Assembly: GCF_902167145.1 (NCBI RefSeq)
Contig: NC_050102.1
Span: 9,176,850-9,240,849 of the forward strand
DNA from: Zea mays
Lineage: Eukaryota; Streptophyta; Magnoliopsida; Poales; Poaceae
Direction: 5' to 3'
Length of the DNA stretch: 64,000 bases
Made by a program: the position numbers and the translations under genes
Notes under the pieces: generated by a model
What the model was told of the DNA's origin: nothing
The model's input: the letters and a program-made list of their open reading frames with translations, nothing else
Databases searched by the model: none
Shown here: positions 12,710 through 25,392 of the stretch, piece by piece
Position numbering within the stretch: the first letter of the stretch is position 1
Layout: each line of letters opens with the position of its first letter

Positions 12710-13959
12710 TGAGAGCACCTAGATGGGGGGGGGGGGTGAATAGGTGATCCTGAGAAACTTAAAAACTTAAGCCACAAAAACTTGGTTAATCGTTAGCACA
12801 ATAATTGCCAAGTGGCTAGAGAGGAGTCAAAACACAATAACCACAAGAAATCAATCACAAAGATGGCACGGTGGTTATCCCGTGGTTCGGCCAAGACCAA
12901 CGCTTGCCTACTCCACGTTGTGGCGTCCCAACGGACGAGGGTTGCAATCAACCCCTCTCAAGCGGTCCAAAGACCCACTTGAATACCACGGTGTTTTGCT
13001 TGCATTTTCTCAATCCCGTTTGCGAGGAATCTCCACAACTTGGAGCCTCTCGCCCTTACACTTGAAATTCACAAAGAAGCACGGAGCAAGGGAGGGATTA
13101 GCAACACAACCAAGACAACAAATCGCAGCGACACCACGCACACAAGTCGCAACGAGAGCTCACAACACAACTCAAAGAGTTCACTACTCAACTAGAGCTC
13201 TAATTGCTATCGCAAAGAATCAAAGGCGCGGAATCGATGTCTTGGTGCTTAGGAATGTTGTAGGAATGCTTGGTGTTCTCCTCCATGCGCCTAGGGGTCC
13301 CTTTTATAGCCCCAAGGCAGCTAGGAGCCGTTGAGAGCAATCTGGGAAGGCTGATCTTGCCTTCTGTCGACTGGCGCACCAGACAGTCCGGTGCACACCG
13401 GACACTGTCCGGTGCCCGATTTCCTTCCAAAAATGGCGCAATCGACCGTTGGCAGCCAGAGAGCCGTTGGCGCACCGGACATGTCCGGTGCACACCGGAC
13501 AGTCCGGTGCCCCCTTCTAGCCGTTGGCTTGGCCACGTGTCCCACGCAGATTGCGCGGCCGACCGTTGGCCCGGCCGACCGTTGGCTCACCGGACAGTCC
13601 GGTGCACACCGGACAGTCCGGTGAATTATAGTCGTACGTCGCCGGTGAATTCCCGAGAGCGGCCAGTTCGCTCGAGCCAGCCTGGCGCACCGGACACTGT
13701 CTGGTGCACCACCGGACAGTCCGGTGCTCCCAGACTGAGCAGACTTTGGCTGAACTAGGCCATCTCTTTTCCAATTCGATTTTTCCTGTTTCCAGCACTT
13801 AGACACAATACATTAGTCTCTAAAACAATGTACTAAGTCTGAGAAACATACCTTTATCCTTGATTTGTACTTTGTTCACCATTTTACACTTAGGCACTTG
13901 TGTTGGACACTAAATCACCAAAACATTTAGAAATGGCCCAAGGGCACATTTCCCTTTCA
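12710..13959 (-). repeat. Element C 3' LTR (left)
   Basis: The LTR is 1,250 bp. It contains a run of 12 G near its left edge where the sister LTR has 7. CACCGGAC/GTCCGGTG palindromes lie at about 13376-13720 and a minus-strand TATA box (TATAAAA) at 13312-13318. Confidence 0.9.
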
Positions 13960-14747
13960 ATCTCCCCCTTTTTGGTGATTTATGCCAACACAACATAAAG
14001 CAACTAGAACAAGTGCAATATCACTGCAAATGAAAACTCAAATTTGTTTTGAATCAAATTTGGCATATATGGATCATTCTTTGCCACCACTTGGTTTGTT
14101 TTTGCAAATCAAACTCAAATTTCTATCTCTAAGTCAAACACACATGTTAAGACATAAAGAGAGTCATTCCAAGAGAAATTGATTCAAGATTTCAAAAACT
14201 CCCCTTTTTCCCATAATCAACACTTCTCCCCACAAGAAGCCAACTTTTGACAAGAGAGACAATAAAAGAGTTTTGACAAACCAAAAGCTCTATTCTACTA
14301 TTTTCAAAATCTCTCAAGTGGTAGCTGATCCATTTATCACTTTGGCCTTTATTTTCTCCCCCTTTGGCATCAAGCACCAAAACGGGATCAATCTTGGCCT
14401 GAGAACCCCATTGTCTCACCAAAATCTTCAATAAGAATATAAAGGCAATAAGAGTACATGAGATGAACTTGGAATAAGTTACCCTCTCATCGGTGTGCAG
14501 TGGAAGTCTTTCATGGTCCAAGTCCACCTTTTCCCTTTCAAACCTCCTTTGAGACTAAAACAAGCAAACTCAAGCACATGGTTAGTCTCAAAGGGTCAAG
14601 TTGTAGCACAGCTCCCCCTAAACATGTGCATCACTTTGCAACGGACTTGTGAGGTCCAGGGAGTGTTTGTACAACTTGAGCACCATTATTAAGCAACAAT
14701 ATGCAAAAGGAACATGATCAAAGGCATAAACACATGTATGCTAGAAA
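13960..14747 (-). other. Element C 3' non-coding stretch with polypurine tracts
   Basis: This lies between the pol stop and the 3' LTR. On the minus strand it ends in AAAAAGGGGGAGAT directly against the LTR, which is the polypurine tract. Further G/A-rich tracts of the same style occur inside it, for example near 14201 and 14354. There is no credible ORF and no envelope-like gene. Confidence 0.75.
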
Positions 14748-17700
14748 TCAATCCAGGTTCCGCGAATCTAAGACATTTAGCTCACTACGCAACCTGCAAA
14801 AGGTCTTCTCATCTAGAGGCTTGGTAAAGATATCGGCTAGCTGGTTCTTGGTGCTAACATGAAACACTTCGATATCTCCCTTTTGCTGGTGGTCTCTCAA
14901 AAAGTGATGTCGGATGTCTATGTGCTTTGTGCGGCTGTGTTCAACAGGATTTTCCGCCATGCAGATAGCACTCTCATTATCACATAGGAGTGGGACTTTG
15001 CTCAGATTGTAGCCAAAGTCCCTGAGGGTTTGCCTCATCCAAAGTAGTTGCGCGCAACACTGTCTTGTGGCAACGTACTCGGCCTCAGCGGTGGATAGGG
15101 CAACGGAAGTTTGTTTCTTAGAGTTCCATGACACCAGGGACCTTCCTAAGAATTGGCACGTCCCTGATGTACTCTTTCTATCGACCTTACATCCAGCATA
15201 GTCGGAATCTGAATATCCGATTAAGTCAAAGGTAGACCCCTTTGGATACCAGATCCCGAAGCAAGGCGTAGCAACTAAATATCTAAGGATTCGCTTCACT
15301 GCCACTAAGTGACACTCCTTAGGATCGGATTGAAATCTAGCACACATGCATACGCTAAGCATAATATCCGGTCTACTAGCACATAAATAAAGTAAAGACC
15401 CTATCATTGACCGGTATGCCTTTTGATCAATGGACTTACCTCCTTTGTTGAGGTCGGTGTGTCCGTCGGTCCCCATCGGAGTCTTTGCGGGCTTGGCGTC
15501 CTTCATCCCAAACCGCTTTAGCAAGTCTTGCGTGTACTTCGTTTGGGAGATGAAGGTGCCGTCCTTGAGTTGCTTCAATTGGAACCCAAGGAAGTAGTTC
15601 AACTCGCCCATCATCGACATCTCGAATTTCTGCGTCATCACCCTGCTAAACTCTTCACAAGACTTTTTATTAGTAGAACCAAATATTATGTCGTCGACAT
15701 AAATTTGGCACACAAAAAGATCACCATCACAAGTCTTAGTAAAAAGAGTTGGATCGGCTTTCCCAACCTTGAAAGCATTAGCAATTAGAAAGTCTCTAAG
15801 GCATTCATACCATGCTCTTGGGGCTTGCTTAAGTCCATAGAGCGCCTTAGAGAGTTTACACACATGGTCGGGGTACCGTTCATCCTCGAAGCTAGGGGGT
15901 TGCTCTACGTACACCTCCTCCTTGATTGGCCCATTGAGGAAAGCGCTCTTCACATCCATTTGGTACAACCTGAAAGAATGGTGAGCGGCATATGCTAGCA
16001 AGATACGAATTGATTCTAGCCTAGCCACAGGAGCAAACGTCTCCTCAAAGTCCAAACCTGCGACTTGGGCATAACCTTTTGCCACAAGTCGAGCCTTGTT
16101 CCTCGTCACCACCCCGTGCTCGTCCTGTTTGTTGCGGAACACCCACTTGGTTCCCACAACATTTTGCTTGGGACGAGGCACCAGTGTCCAAACTTCATTG
16201 CGCTTGAAGTTGTTGAGTTCCTCCTGCATGGCCAACACCCAGTCCGGATCTAGCAAGGCCTCTTCTACCCTAAAAGGCTCAATAGAAGAGACAAAGGAGT
16301 AATGCTCACAAAAATTAACTAATCTTGAACGAGTAGTTACTCCCTTGCTAATATCACCTAATATCTGGTCGACGGGATGATCCCTTTGGATCGTCGCTCG
16401 AACTTGGGTTGGAGGTGCCTGAGGTGCTTCTTCCTCTTCAACTTGAACATCTTGTGCTCCCCCTTGATCATGCGCCTCCACTTGAGGTACCTGTTCGTCA
16501 TCTTGGGTTGGGGGATGCACCATAGTTGAGGAAGACGGTTGATCTTGCTCTAATTGTTCCCGAGGCCGTACATCTCCAATCGTCATGGTGCGTATCGCAG
16601 TCGTTGGAACGTTTTCTTCATCTACATCATCAAGATCAACAACTTGCTCTCTTGGAGAGCCATTAGTCTCATCAAATACAACGTCGCTAGAGACTTCAAC
16701 CAATCCCGATGATTTGTTAAAGACCCTATACGCCTTTGTATTTGAATCATAACCTAACAAAAACCCTTCTACAACTTTGGGAGCAAACTTAGAATTTCTA
16801 CCCTTCTTCACTAGAATGTAGCATTTGCTCCCAAATACACGAAAGTAAGATACATTGGGTTTGTTACCGGTTAGAAGCTCATACGACGTCTTCTTGAGGA
16901 GGCGGTGAAGGTAGACCCGGTTGATGGCGTGGCAAGCCGTATTCACGGCTTCCGACCAAAAACGCTCGGGGGTCTTGAACTCTCCAAGCATTGTCCTCGC
17001 CATATCGATTAGCGTCCTGTTCTTCCTCTCTACCACACCGTTTTGCTGTGGTGTGTAGGGAGCGGAGAACTCGTGCTTGATCCCCTCCTCCTCAAGAAAC
17101 TCCTCTACTTGAAGATTCTTGAATTCGGACCCGTTGTCGCTCCTTATCTTCTTCACCTTGAGCTCAAACTCATTTTGAGCTCTCCTGAGGAAGCGCTTGA
17201 GGGTCCCTTGGGTTTCAGACTTATCCTGCAAAAAGAACACCCAAGTGAAGCGGGAAAAGTCATCAACAATAACTAGACCATACTTACTTCCTCCTATGCT
17301 TAGATAGGCGACGGGTCCGAAGAGGTCCATATGTAGCAGCTCCAGGGGTCTTGATGTGGTCATCACATTCTTGCTGTGATGTGCTCCTCCCACTTGTTTA
17401 CCTGCCTGACAAGCTGCACAAGGTCTATCTTTTTCGAATTGCACATTAGTTAATCCTATCACGTGTTCTCCCTTTAGAAGCTTGTGAAGGTTCTTCATCC
17501 CTACATGTGCTAAGCGGCGATGCCATAGCCAGCCCATGCTAGTCTTAGCAATTAAGCATGCATCTAGATCGGCCTCTTCTTTTGCAAAATCAACTAAGTA
17601 AAGTTTGCCGTCTAATACACCCTTAAAAGCTAGTGAACCATCACTTCTCCTAAAGACAGACACATCTATATTTGTGAATAAACAATTGTATCCCATATTG

Positions 17701-17948
17701 CATAATTGACTAACAGATAGTAAATTATATCCCAGAGACTCAACTAAAAACACATTAGAAATAGAGTGCTCATTTGAGATTGCAATTTTACCTAACCCTT
17801 TTACCTTGCCTTGGTTCCCATCACCGAAAATTATTGAATCTTAGGAATCCTTATTCTTGACATAGGAGGTGAACATCTTCTTCTCCCCCGTCATATGGTT
17901 TGTGCATCCGCTGTCGATAATCCAGCTTGAACCCCCGGATGCATAAAC
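14748..17948 (-). pseudogene. pol: Element C pol, single premature stop
   Basis: The pol polyprotein has protease, integrase, reverse transcriptase and RNase H. The frame opens after TTGCCTTGCAG and carries [11 protein letters not shown] at 17841-17843 replaces a Gln codon about 35 codons in. After that 1,001 residues are open, with the integrase zinc motif HRRLAHVG...[13 protein letters not shown] and [10 protein letters not shown]. Next come RT ([22 protein letters not shown]) and RNase H ([21 protein letters not shown]), ending LDSRNLD. All catalytic motifs remain, so only the single stop separates this from an intact pol. Confidence 0.9.
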
Positions 17949-17961
17949 CTGCAAGGCAAAT

Positions 17962-20339
17962 TTAGGCTTGGGACTTAGGTACCCAACTCTTGTTGGGTCC
18001 TACAAGGTTAGTCACAATTGTCTTAGGGACCCAAATGCAAGTTTTATCTCCCTTGCATTTTGCCCCTAATTTCCTAGCAATCACCTTTCTATCCTTTCTA
18101 CAAATTGCAAATGAAGCATCACAGGCATGATAAATTGTAGAGGGTTCATTAACTTTCCTAGGAGTATTGACTACATTTCTCCTAGGCATATGATGAACAA
18201 CATTTCTTCTAAACATATTTCTACCATGCATATAGGAAGAACTAGAAGCAAACATGGCATGAGAGTCAAAAGCATTACAACTCCTATCATCATGAACATT
18301 TCTAGAAAATTTTCTATCATGGTACATGAAGGCATGGTTCTTTTTAGCATTACTTGCCATAGGGGCCTTCCCTTTCTCCTTTGTGGAGATGGAAGCCTTA
18401 TGGCTTGTTAAGTTCTTGACTTCCCTCTTGAAGCCAAGACCATCCTTAATTGAGGGGTGTCTACCAATTGTGTAGGCATCCCTTGCAAATTTTAATTTGT
18501 CAAATTCACTTTTGCTAGTCTTAAGTTGGGCATTAAGACTAGCCATTTCATCATTTAACTTTGCAATAGAAGCTATGTGTTCACTACAAGCATCAATATC
18601 AAAGTCTTTACATCTATTGCAAATAACAACATTTTCTACACAAGTTGTTGATTTACTAGCTATTTCTATCTTAGCATTCAAATCATCATTAATGCTCCTT
18701 AAGCTAGAAATCGTCTCATGGCAAGAAGATAATTCACAAGAAAGCATTTCATTTCTTTTAACTTCTAAAGCATGAGATTTTTGTGCTTCTACAAATTTGT
18801 CATGTTCTTCATACAACAAATCTTCTTGTTTTTCTAAAAGCCTATTCTTATCATTCAAGGCATCAATTAATTCATTAATTTTATCTACCTTGGTTCTATC
18901 TAGGCCCTTAAATAAACATGAATAATCTATTTCATCCTCATCACTAGATTCGTCCTCACTTGAAGAAGCATAAGTAGAGTTTTGACTACATACCTTCTTC
19001 TCCCTTGCCATAAGGCATGTGTGACGCTCGATGGGGAAGAGGGATGACTTGTTGAAGGCGGTGGCGGCGAGTCCTTCATTGTTGGAGTTGGAGGAGGAGC
19101 AATCCGAGTCCCACTCCTTTCCTAGATGTGCCTCGCCCTTGGCCTTCTTGTAATTTTTCTTCTTTTCCCTCTTGCTCCCATATTCCTGGTCACTTTCATT
19201 ATCGGGACAGTTAGCAATAAAGTGGCCAATCTTACCGCATTTGAAGCATGAGCGCTTCCCCTTGGTTTTGGTCTTGCTTGGCTGTCCCTTGCGACCCTTA
19301 AGCGCCGTCTTGAATCTCTTGATGATGAGGGCCATTTCTTCATCATTAAGTCCGGCGGCCTCAATTTGTGCTACCTTGCTGGGTAACGCCTCCTTGCTCC
19401 TTGTTGCCTTGAGAGCAACGGGTTGAGGCTCATTGATTTGACCGTTTAGAGCGTCGTCCACGTACCTCGCTTCCTTGATCATCATTCGCCCGCTTACGAA
19501 TTTTCCAAGGACTTCTTCGGGCGACATTTTGGTGTACCTGGGATTCTCACGAATGTTATTCACCAAATGAGGATCAAGAACGGTAAAGGACCTTAGCATC
19601 AATCGGACGACGTCGTGGTCCGTCCATCACGTGCTTCCGTAGCTCCTTATTTTGTTGATAAGGGTCTTGAGCCGGTTGTATGTTTGTGTCGGCTCCTCGC
19701 CCCTTATCATTGCGAATCGTCCAAGCTCGCCTCCACCAACTCCATCTTGGTGAGCAAGGTGACGTCGTTCCCCTCATGTGAAATCTTGAGGGTGTCCCAG
19801 ATCTGCTTGGCGTTATCCAAGCCACTCACTTTGTGATATTCATCCCTGCACAATGAAGCTAGAAGAACAGTAGTAGCTTGTGCATTCTTATGAATTTGCT
19901 CATTAATGAATATGGGACTATCATTACTATCAAAATGCATTCCATTCTCAACTATCTCCCATATGCTCGGATGGAGAGAGAACAAATGACTACGCATTTT
20001 GTGACTCCAAAATCTGTAGTCCTCTCCATCAAAATGAGGAGGTTTACCAAGTGGAATAGATAATAAATGAGCATTTGTACTTTGAGGAATACGAGAGTAA
20101 TCAAAAGAAAAGTTCGAATTGACCGTTTTCTTTTTCTCGTAGTCGTCTTCATCCTTTTGGGAAGAGGAAGATTCATCGCTGTCGTAGTAGACGATCTCCT
20201 TGATGCGCCTTGTCTTCTTCTTCTTCCCGTCTTTGCACTTGTGGCCCGAGCCCGAGTCGGTAGATTTGTCATCCTTCGGCTCGTTGAAGATAGACTCCTT
20301 CTCGTTGTTGACCACCATCCCCTTTCCCTTAGGATCCAT
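17962..20339 (-). pseudogene. gag: Element C gag, frameshifted
   Basis: It starts at ATG 20339 (MDPKGKGMVV) and shows a charged N-terminus, a capsid-like region (PPHFDGEDYRFWSHKM), a CCHC knuckle CFKCGKIGHFIANC and a coiled coil, ending WVPKSQA. A missing G near 19732 shifts the frame in the capsid region. TGA at 19627-19629 replaces what is Arg in related copies. From ATG 19602 the rest (546 residues) is open. Sequence is clearly divergent from the gag of A, B, G and H. Confidence 0.85.
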
Positions 20340-20374
20340 CTCTTCGGGCGATTAGTCCCTTCTTGAAGAGAACG

Positions 20375-20386
20375 GTTCTGATACCA
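20375..20386 (-). other. Primer-binding site of element C
   Basis: On the minus strand this reads TGGTATCAGAAC, two bases after the 5' LTR end. It differs from the usual initiator-Met site in its penultimate base. Confidence 0.75.
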
Positions 20387-20388
20387 AT

Positions 20389-21632
20389 TGAGAGCACCTA
20401 GAGGGGGGGTGAATAGGTGATCCTGAGAAACTTAAAAACTTAAGCCACAAAAACTTGGTTAATCGTTAGCACAATAATTGCCAAGTGGCTAGAGAGGAGT
20501 CAAAACACAATAACCACAAGAAATCAATCACAGAGATGGCACGGTGGTTATCCCGTGGTTCAGCCAAGACCAACGCTTGCCTACTCCATGTTGTGGCGTC
20601 CCAACGGACGAGGGTTGCAATCAACCCCTCTCAAGCGGTCCAAAGACCCACTTGAATACCACGGTGTTTTGCTTGCTTTTTCTCAATCCCGTTTGCGAGG
20701 AATCTCCACAACTTGGAGCCTCTCACCCTTACACTTGAAATTCACAAAGAAGCACGGAGCAAGGGAGGGATTAGCAACACAACCAAGACAACAAATCACA
20801 GCGACACCACACACACAAGTTGCAACGAGAGCTCACAACACAACTCAAAGAGTTCACTACTCAACTAGAGCTCTAATTGCTATCGCAAAGAATCAAAGGC
20901 GCGGAATCGATGTCTTGGTGCTTAGGAATGTTGTAGGAATGCTTGGTGTTCTCCTCCAAGCGCCTAGGGGTCCCTTTTATAGCCCCAAGGCAGCTAGGAG
21001 CCGTTGAGAGCAATCTGGGAAGGCTGATCTTGCCTTCTGTCGACTGGCGCACCGGACAGTCCGGTGCACACCGAACACTGTCCGGTGCCCGATTTCCTTC
21101 CAAAAATGGCGCAATCGACCGTTGGCAGCCAGAGAGCCGTTGGCGCACCGGACATGTCCGGTGCATACCGGACAGTCCGGTGCCCCCTTCTAGCCGTTGG
21201 CTTGGCCACGTGTCCCACGCAGATTGCGCGGCCGACCGTTGGCCCGGCCGACCGTTGGCTCACCGGACAGTCCGGTGCACACCGGACAGTCCGGTGAATT
21301 ATAGTCGTACGTCGCCGGTGAATTCCCGAGAGCGGCCAGTTCGCTCGAGCCAGCCTGGCGCACCGGACACTGTCCGGTGCACCACCGGACAGTCCGGTGC
21401 TCCTAGACTGAGCAGACTTTGGCTGAACTAGGCCATCTCTTTTCCAATTCGATTTTTCCTGTTTCCAGCACTTAGACACAATACATTAGTCTCTAAAACA
21501 ATGTACTAAGTCTGAGAAACATACCTTTATCCTTGATTTGTACTTTGTTCACCATTTTACACTTAGGCACTTGTGTTGGACACTAAATCACCAAAACACT
21601 TAGAAATGGCCCAAGGGCACATTTCCCTTTCA
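20389..21632 (-). repeat. Element C 5' LTR (right)
   Basis: The LTR is 1,244 bp and pairs with 12710-13959. A minus-strand TATA box lies at 20975-20981 and the palindrome cluster at about 21049-21403. It is followed by the TGATC target duplication and then by B's pol linker. Confidence 0.9.
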
Positions 21633-23122
21633 TGATCAAGGGGGAGATGCACATGATCAAGACAAGGAGGATGAAGAACCAAGACCGCCACACCCAAGAG
21701 TCCACCAAGCAATCCAACGAGATCACCCCGTCGACACCATTCTCGGCGACATTCATAAGGGGGTAACCACTCGATCTCGTGTTGCTCATTTTTGTGAATA
21801 TTACTCTTTTGTTTCCTCTATTGAGCCACACAGGGTAGAGGAAGCACTACAAGATTCGGATTGGGTGGTGGCAATGCAAGAGGAGCTCAACAATTTTACA
21901 AGGAACGAGGTATGACATTTGGTTCCACGTCCTAATCAAAATGTTATAGGAACCAAGTGGGTGTTCCGCAACAAGCAAGATGAGCATGGTGTGGTGACAA
22001 GGAACAAAGCCCAACTTGTGGCCAAGGGATACTCACAAGTCGAAGGTTTGGATTTCGGTGAAACCTATGCACCCGTAGCTAGGCTTGAGTCAATTCGCAT
22101 ATTACTTGCCTATGCTACTTACCATGGCTTTAAGCTTTACCAAATGGACGTGAAAAGTGCCTTCCTCAATGGACCAATCAAGGAAGAGGTCTATGTTGAG
22201 CAACCTCCCGGCTTTGAAAATAGTGAGTACCCTAACCATGTTTACAAACTCTCTAAGGTGCTTTATGGGCTCAAGCAAGCCCCAAGAGCATGGTATGAAT
22301 GCCTAAGAGATTTTCTTATCACTAACGGCTTCAAAGTCGGAAAGGCCGATCCTACTTTATTTACTAAAACTCTTGACAAAGATTTGTTTGTATGCCAAAA
22401 TTATGTTGATGATATTATATTTGGGTCTACTAACGAATCTACATGTGACGAATTTAGTAGGATCATGACACAAAAAATCGAGATGTCGATGATGGGGGAG
22501 TTGAAGTACTTCTTGGGATTTCAAGTGAAGCAACTTCAAGAGGGCACCTTCATTAGCCAAACGAAGTACATTCAAGACATTCTAAACAAGTTTGGGATGA
22601 AGGATGCCAAGCCCATCAAGACACCCATGGGAACCAATGGGCATCTCGACCTCGACACGGGAGGTAAATCCGTAGATCAAAAGGTATACCGGTCGATGAT
22701 AGGTTCTTTACTCTACTTATGTGCATCTCGACCGGATATTATGCTTTCCGTATGCATGTGTGCAAGATTCCAAGCAGACCCTAAGGAAGCTCACCTTACG
22801 GCCGTAAAACGAATCTTGAGATATTTAGTTTATACTCCTAAGTTTGGGCTTTGGTACCCTCGGGGATCCACATTTGATTTAATTGGTTATTCGGATGCCG
22901 ATTGGGCGGGGTGTAAAATTAATAGAAAGAGCACATCGGGGACTTGCCAGTTCTTGGGAAGATCCTTGGTGTCTTGGGCTTCAAAGAAGCAAAATTTTGT
23001 AGCTCTTTCTACCGCCAAAGCCGAGTACATTGCCGCAGGTCATTGTTGCGCGCAACTACTTTGGATGAGGCAAACCCTTAGGGACTATGGTTACAAATTA
23101 ACCAAAGTTCCTCTTCTATGTG
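21633..23122 (+). pseudogene. pol: Element B pol, part 2 (RT and RNase H start)
   Basis: It resumes the acidic linker interrupted by C. TGA at 21913-21915 replaces a Trp codon at the RT start. After it the frame is open through RT ([21 protein letters not shown]) and RNase H ([14 protein letters not shown] where the family has AEAEY, so one conserved Glu is changed). It is cut by element D in LLC|DNESAI, with ATGTG at 23118-23122. Confidence 0.9.
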
Positions 23123-23801
23123 TGTTGGGGGCCTTCGGCTTCCGAAGGTCCACAAAAACATGATTTGACAATGTTTTCCAAGTATGCGAGCAGGTATCTT
23201 CGGAATCAGGTTGCGGGTATACAAGAGCATGGTTAAGACGAAGCTTGACTGAAATGGAAGATGATCATGACAAAGGATGAAACGATCATGAAGCTATGTG
23301 CAGAAGAGCTTCGGCATGACAGCAGAAAGGGGAAACCGACTTAAAGATGAAAAGCCAAATTAGACCTCGAAGAATTACCATAGAGTTATTGATAAAAGTA
23401 AAGGACATTAATGTAATTTTACACGGGCTACGTCCCGTGCCTATAAATAGATGAACTGTACTCCCGTACTGTTCACGCTGACTTGGCATTAGCATCACGC
23501 TTGTACCCTTATTTTCCTTCAAGCCGAAGGTACATTTGTAATTTGTTGTTGTTTATATAAGTAAAATAAATAGAAATAAATTAATAATAATGTTCAAAGT
23601 AATCATGTTATTTTTCGTGTTTTTGTGTATAAATTTCTCTTATCTTTTATTATGATTATGAAGGTGTGACCTTCATAACCTTCGTCCGAAATCCATTATA
23701 TCCAAAGGGAAATAATGCTTCGAAGGACGAAGGGCTTTGATATTTAGCATTTTATGTTGCCTTGTTCTTAATTCATAGCATTTGAGAACAAGTCCCCAAC
23801 A
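23123..23801 (+). repeat. Element D 5' LTR
   Basis: The 679-bp LTR contains the short palindrome CCTTCGGCTTCCGAAGG near its start and TATAAATA at 23452-23459. It ends AAGTCCCCAACA. Confidence 0.9.
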
Positions 23802-23813
23802 TTGGCGCCCACC
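23802..23813 (+). other. Probable primer-binding site of element D
   Basis: TTGGCGCCCACC follows the LTR directly, as PBS sequences of Gypsy elements do. I did not assign the tRNA. Confidence 0.6.
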
Positions 23814-23874
23814 TCCGTTGAACTCACTTCCATTTCTTGAGCTTTGAACATCTTCGGCAAGCATCACCTTCGTC

Positions 23875-25392
23875 ATGCCGCCGAAAAAAGCATCAGCGAC
23901 AGGGGCTGCCACTCTACAGCCGCTGGACCCCAATCAGGACGTCCTTTCTCTTAGGGAGGCCCGAAGCCAGAAGAGGAAGGCCACCAGTCCAACGCCTCCG
24001 GAGGACGACTTGGACCAGGAAATCCAAAACCTGGAGATGCTCCATCAACAGGTGCAACGAAAGAAGGAGAAGATGGCTCATCTAGCTGACCTTCAGAGGC
24101 AGATAGATGAAGCTTCGGAAGAGGTTCGTCATCTTGCTCAGGATGACCAGAACCGAAGGCCTCCGCGCAGAGAGCTTCATCAGGAGGGCTTCTACAATGA
24201 GGACGACTGGTATGAAGATTTCCATCATGAAAATTTTGCTTTTGATGATGCTTCTCCTCTATCAACAGAATTGCAGGCTACACCATGGCCTCAGTCTTAC
24301 AAGCCGCCCCAGCTCCCCATGTACGACGGTCATTCAGACCCGAAGCAATTCTTGATGAGCTATGAAGCAACCATATCTTCGTATGGTGGCAATACTGCAG
24401 TTATGGCAAAGTCCTTTGTCATGGCCGTCAAGAGTGTCGCTCAAACCTAGTACTCCTCTCTTCGGCCAGGGACAATCACCTCATGGCAGAAGCTGAAGGA
24501 TATGTTGATAACCAACTTCCAAGGGTTTCAGACGAAGCCAGTTACTGCTCAAGCTTTATTCCAGTGTACCCAGGACCACGAAGAATACCTTTAGGCGTAT
24601 GTCCGAAGGTTTCTGCGTCTAAGGGCACAGGCGCCAACAGTGCCCAATGAAATTGTCATTGAGGCCACGATTAAGGGACTTCGGCCGGGACCTTCAGCGC
24701 AATACTTTGCCAGGAAGCCACCACAAACTTTGGAGAAGCTGCTTCAGAAGATGGACGAGTATATCCGAGCTGACAATGACTTCCGCCAAAGAAGGGAGGA
24801 GGCATTCAGGTTCTCTGAAATGACCAGGGGCTTCGGAGGAAGATTTCATCCGAGGCACGTCAGGTCAATTCATAACTCCTCTCAGAATGATGATAGAGGG
24901 AGCCAACAGCAAAGGCCACAATATTCCTCGCAAGCTTCGGGGCAGCAGCAAAGCTCTTTTCGGCCGCCAGCGCCAAGGGGCAGAGGCGCCAGGGGCTTCG
25001 GGGGAAGATTTGGGGATCAGCCGAGAAAAATCTACTGCCTATTCTGTGGTGAAGACAAGGGCCATACCACCAGGATGTGCCATGTTACCATCCAGAAGCA
25101 AAAGGAGATAGCAGAAGCTGCGGCACAACAGAGTCAGCCAAAGCATGTCTTGCATACTGCTTCGTACCATTCGCCTTACATTCTAGAATATGTAGGCAAT
25201 CACTCTACAGCTTCTGTTGCTTCGGCAAGCCCACCCCAAGCATCTTGGCAACAGCCTCCGCCGCCACCACCAACACAACGAGGTCAGCAGCCAGAAGGGA
25301 GTCAGCACACTCACCTTCAGCGGGACTTCAGAGAGGAGTCCAAAGCTCGCACAGTCAATAGCACTGTGCCAGAGTCGAAGCACATTTACTGA
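23875..25392 (+). pseudogene. gag: Element D gag, two in-frame stops
   Basis: A Gypsy-type Gag starts at ATG 23875 (MPPKKASATG). It has an N-terminal coiled coil (about residues 55-85), a capsid-like middle part with PQLPMYDGHSDPKQFLMSYE, a Gly/Gln/Arg-rich stretch and a zinc-knuckle-like CLFCGEDKGHTTRMC. That knuckle has spacing CX2CX5HX4C, one residue longer than canonical. TAG codons at 24448-24450 and 24592-24594 interrupt an otherwise continuous frame; both fit C-to-T changes (Trp and Gln codons). The frame ends at 25392 and no pol follows. Confidence 0.8.

Larger units (their letters stand above)
12710..21632 (-). mobile_element. Element C: Ji/Opie-related Sirevirus (Ty1/copia) inserted in B
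   Basis: This is an 8,923-bp minus-strand element with two near-identical LTRs (12710-13959 and 20389-21632) and TGATC duplications at 12705-12709 and 21633-21637. Its LTR terminus (TGAAAGGGAAATGTGCC) and gag differ clearly from A, B and G, so it is a different family of the same lineage. I counted about 15 substitutions between LTRs plus one difference at a G-tract. Gag has one frameshift and one nonsense codon, and pol one nonsense codon. It is therefore young but disabled. Confidence 0.9.

Noticed and set aside
13270..13758. ORFs rich in HRTVRCTPDSPV and similar on both strands of the LTRs
   Set aside because: They are read-through of palindromic LTR repeats and recur in every LTR in all frames.
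14192..14692. Small ORFs in the 3' non-coding stretch of C
   Set aside because: Random AT-rich ORFs without domain or counterpart in related copies.
23286..23522. Small ORF in the D LTR on minus
   Set aside because: Lies over the LTR promoter, is not kept in the sister LTR, and has no domain.
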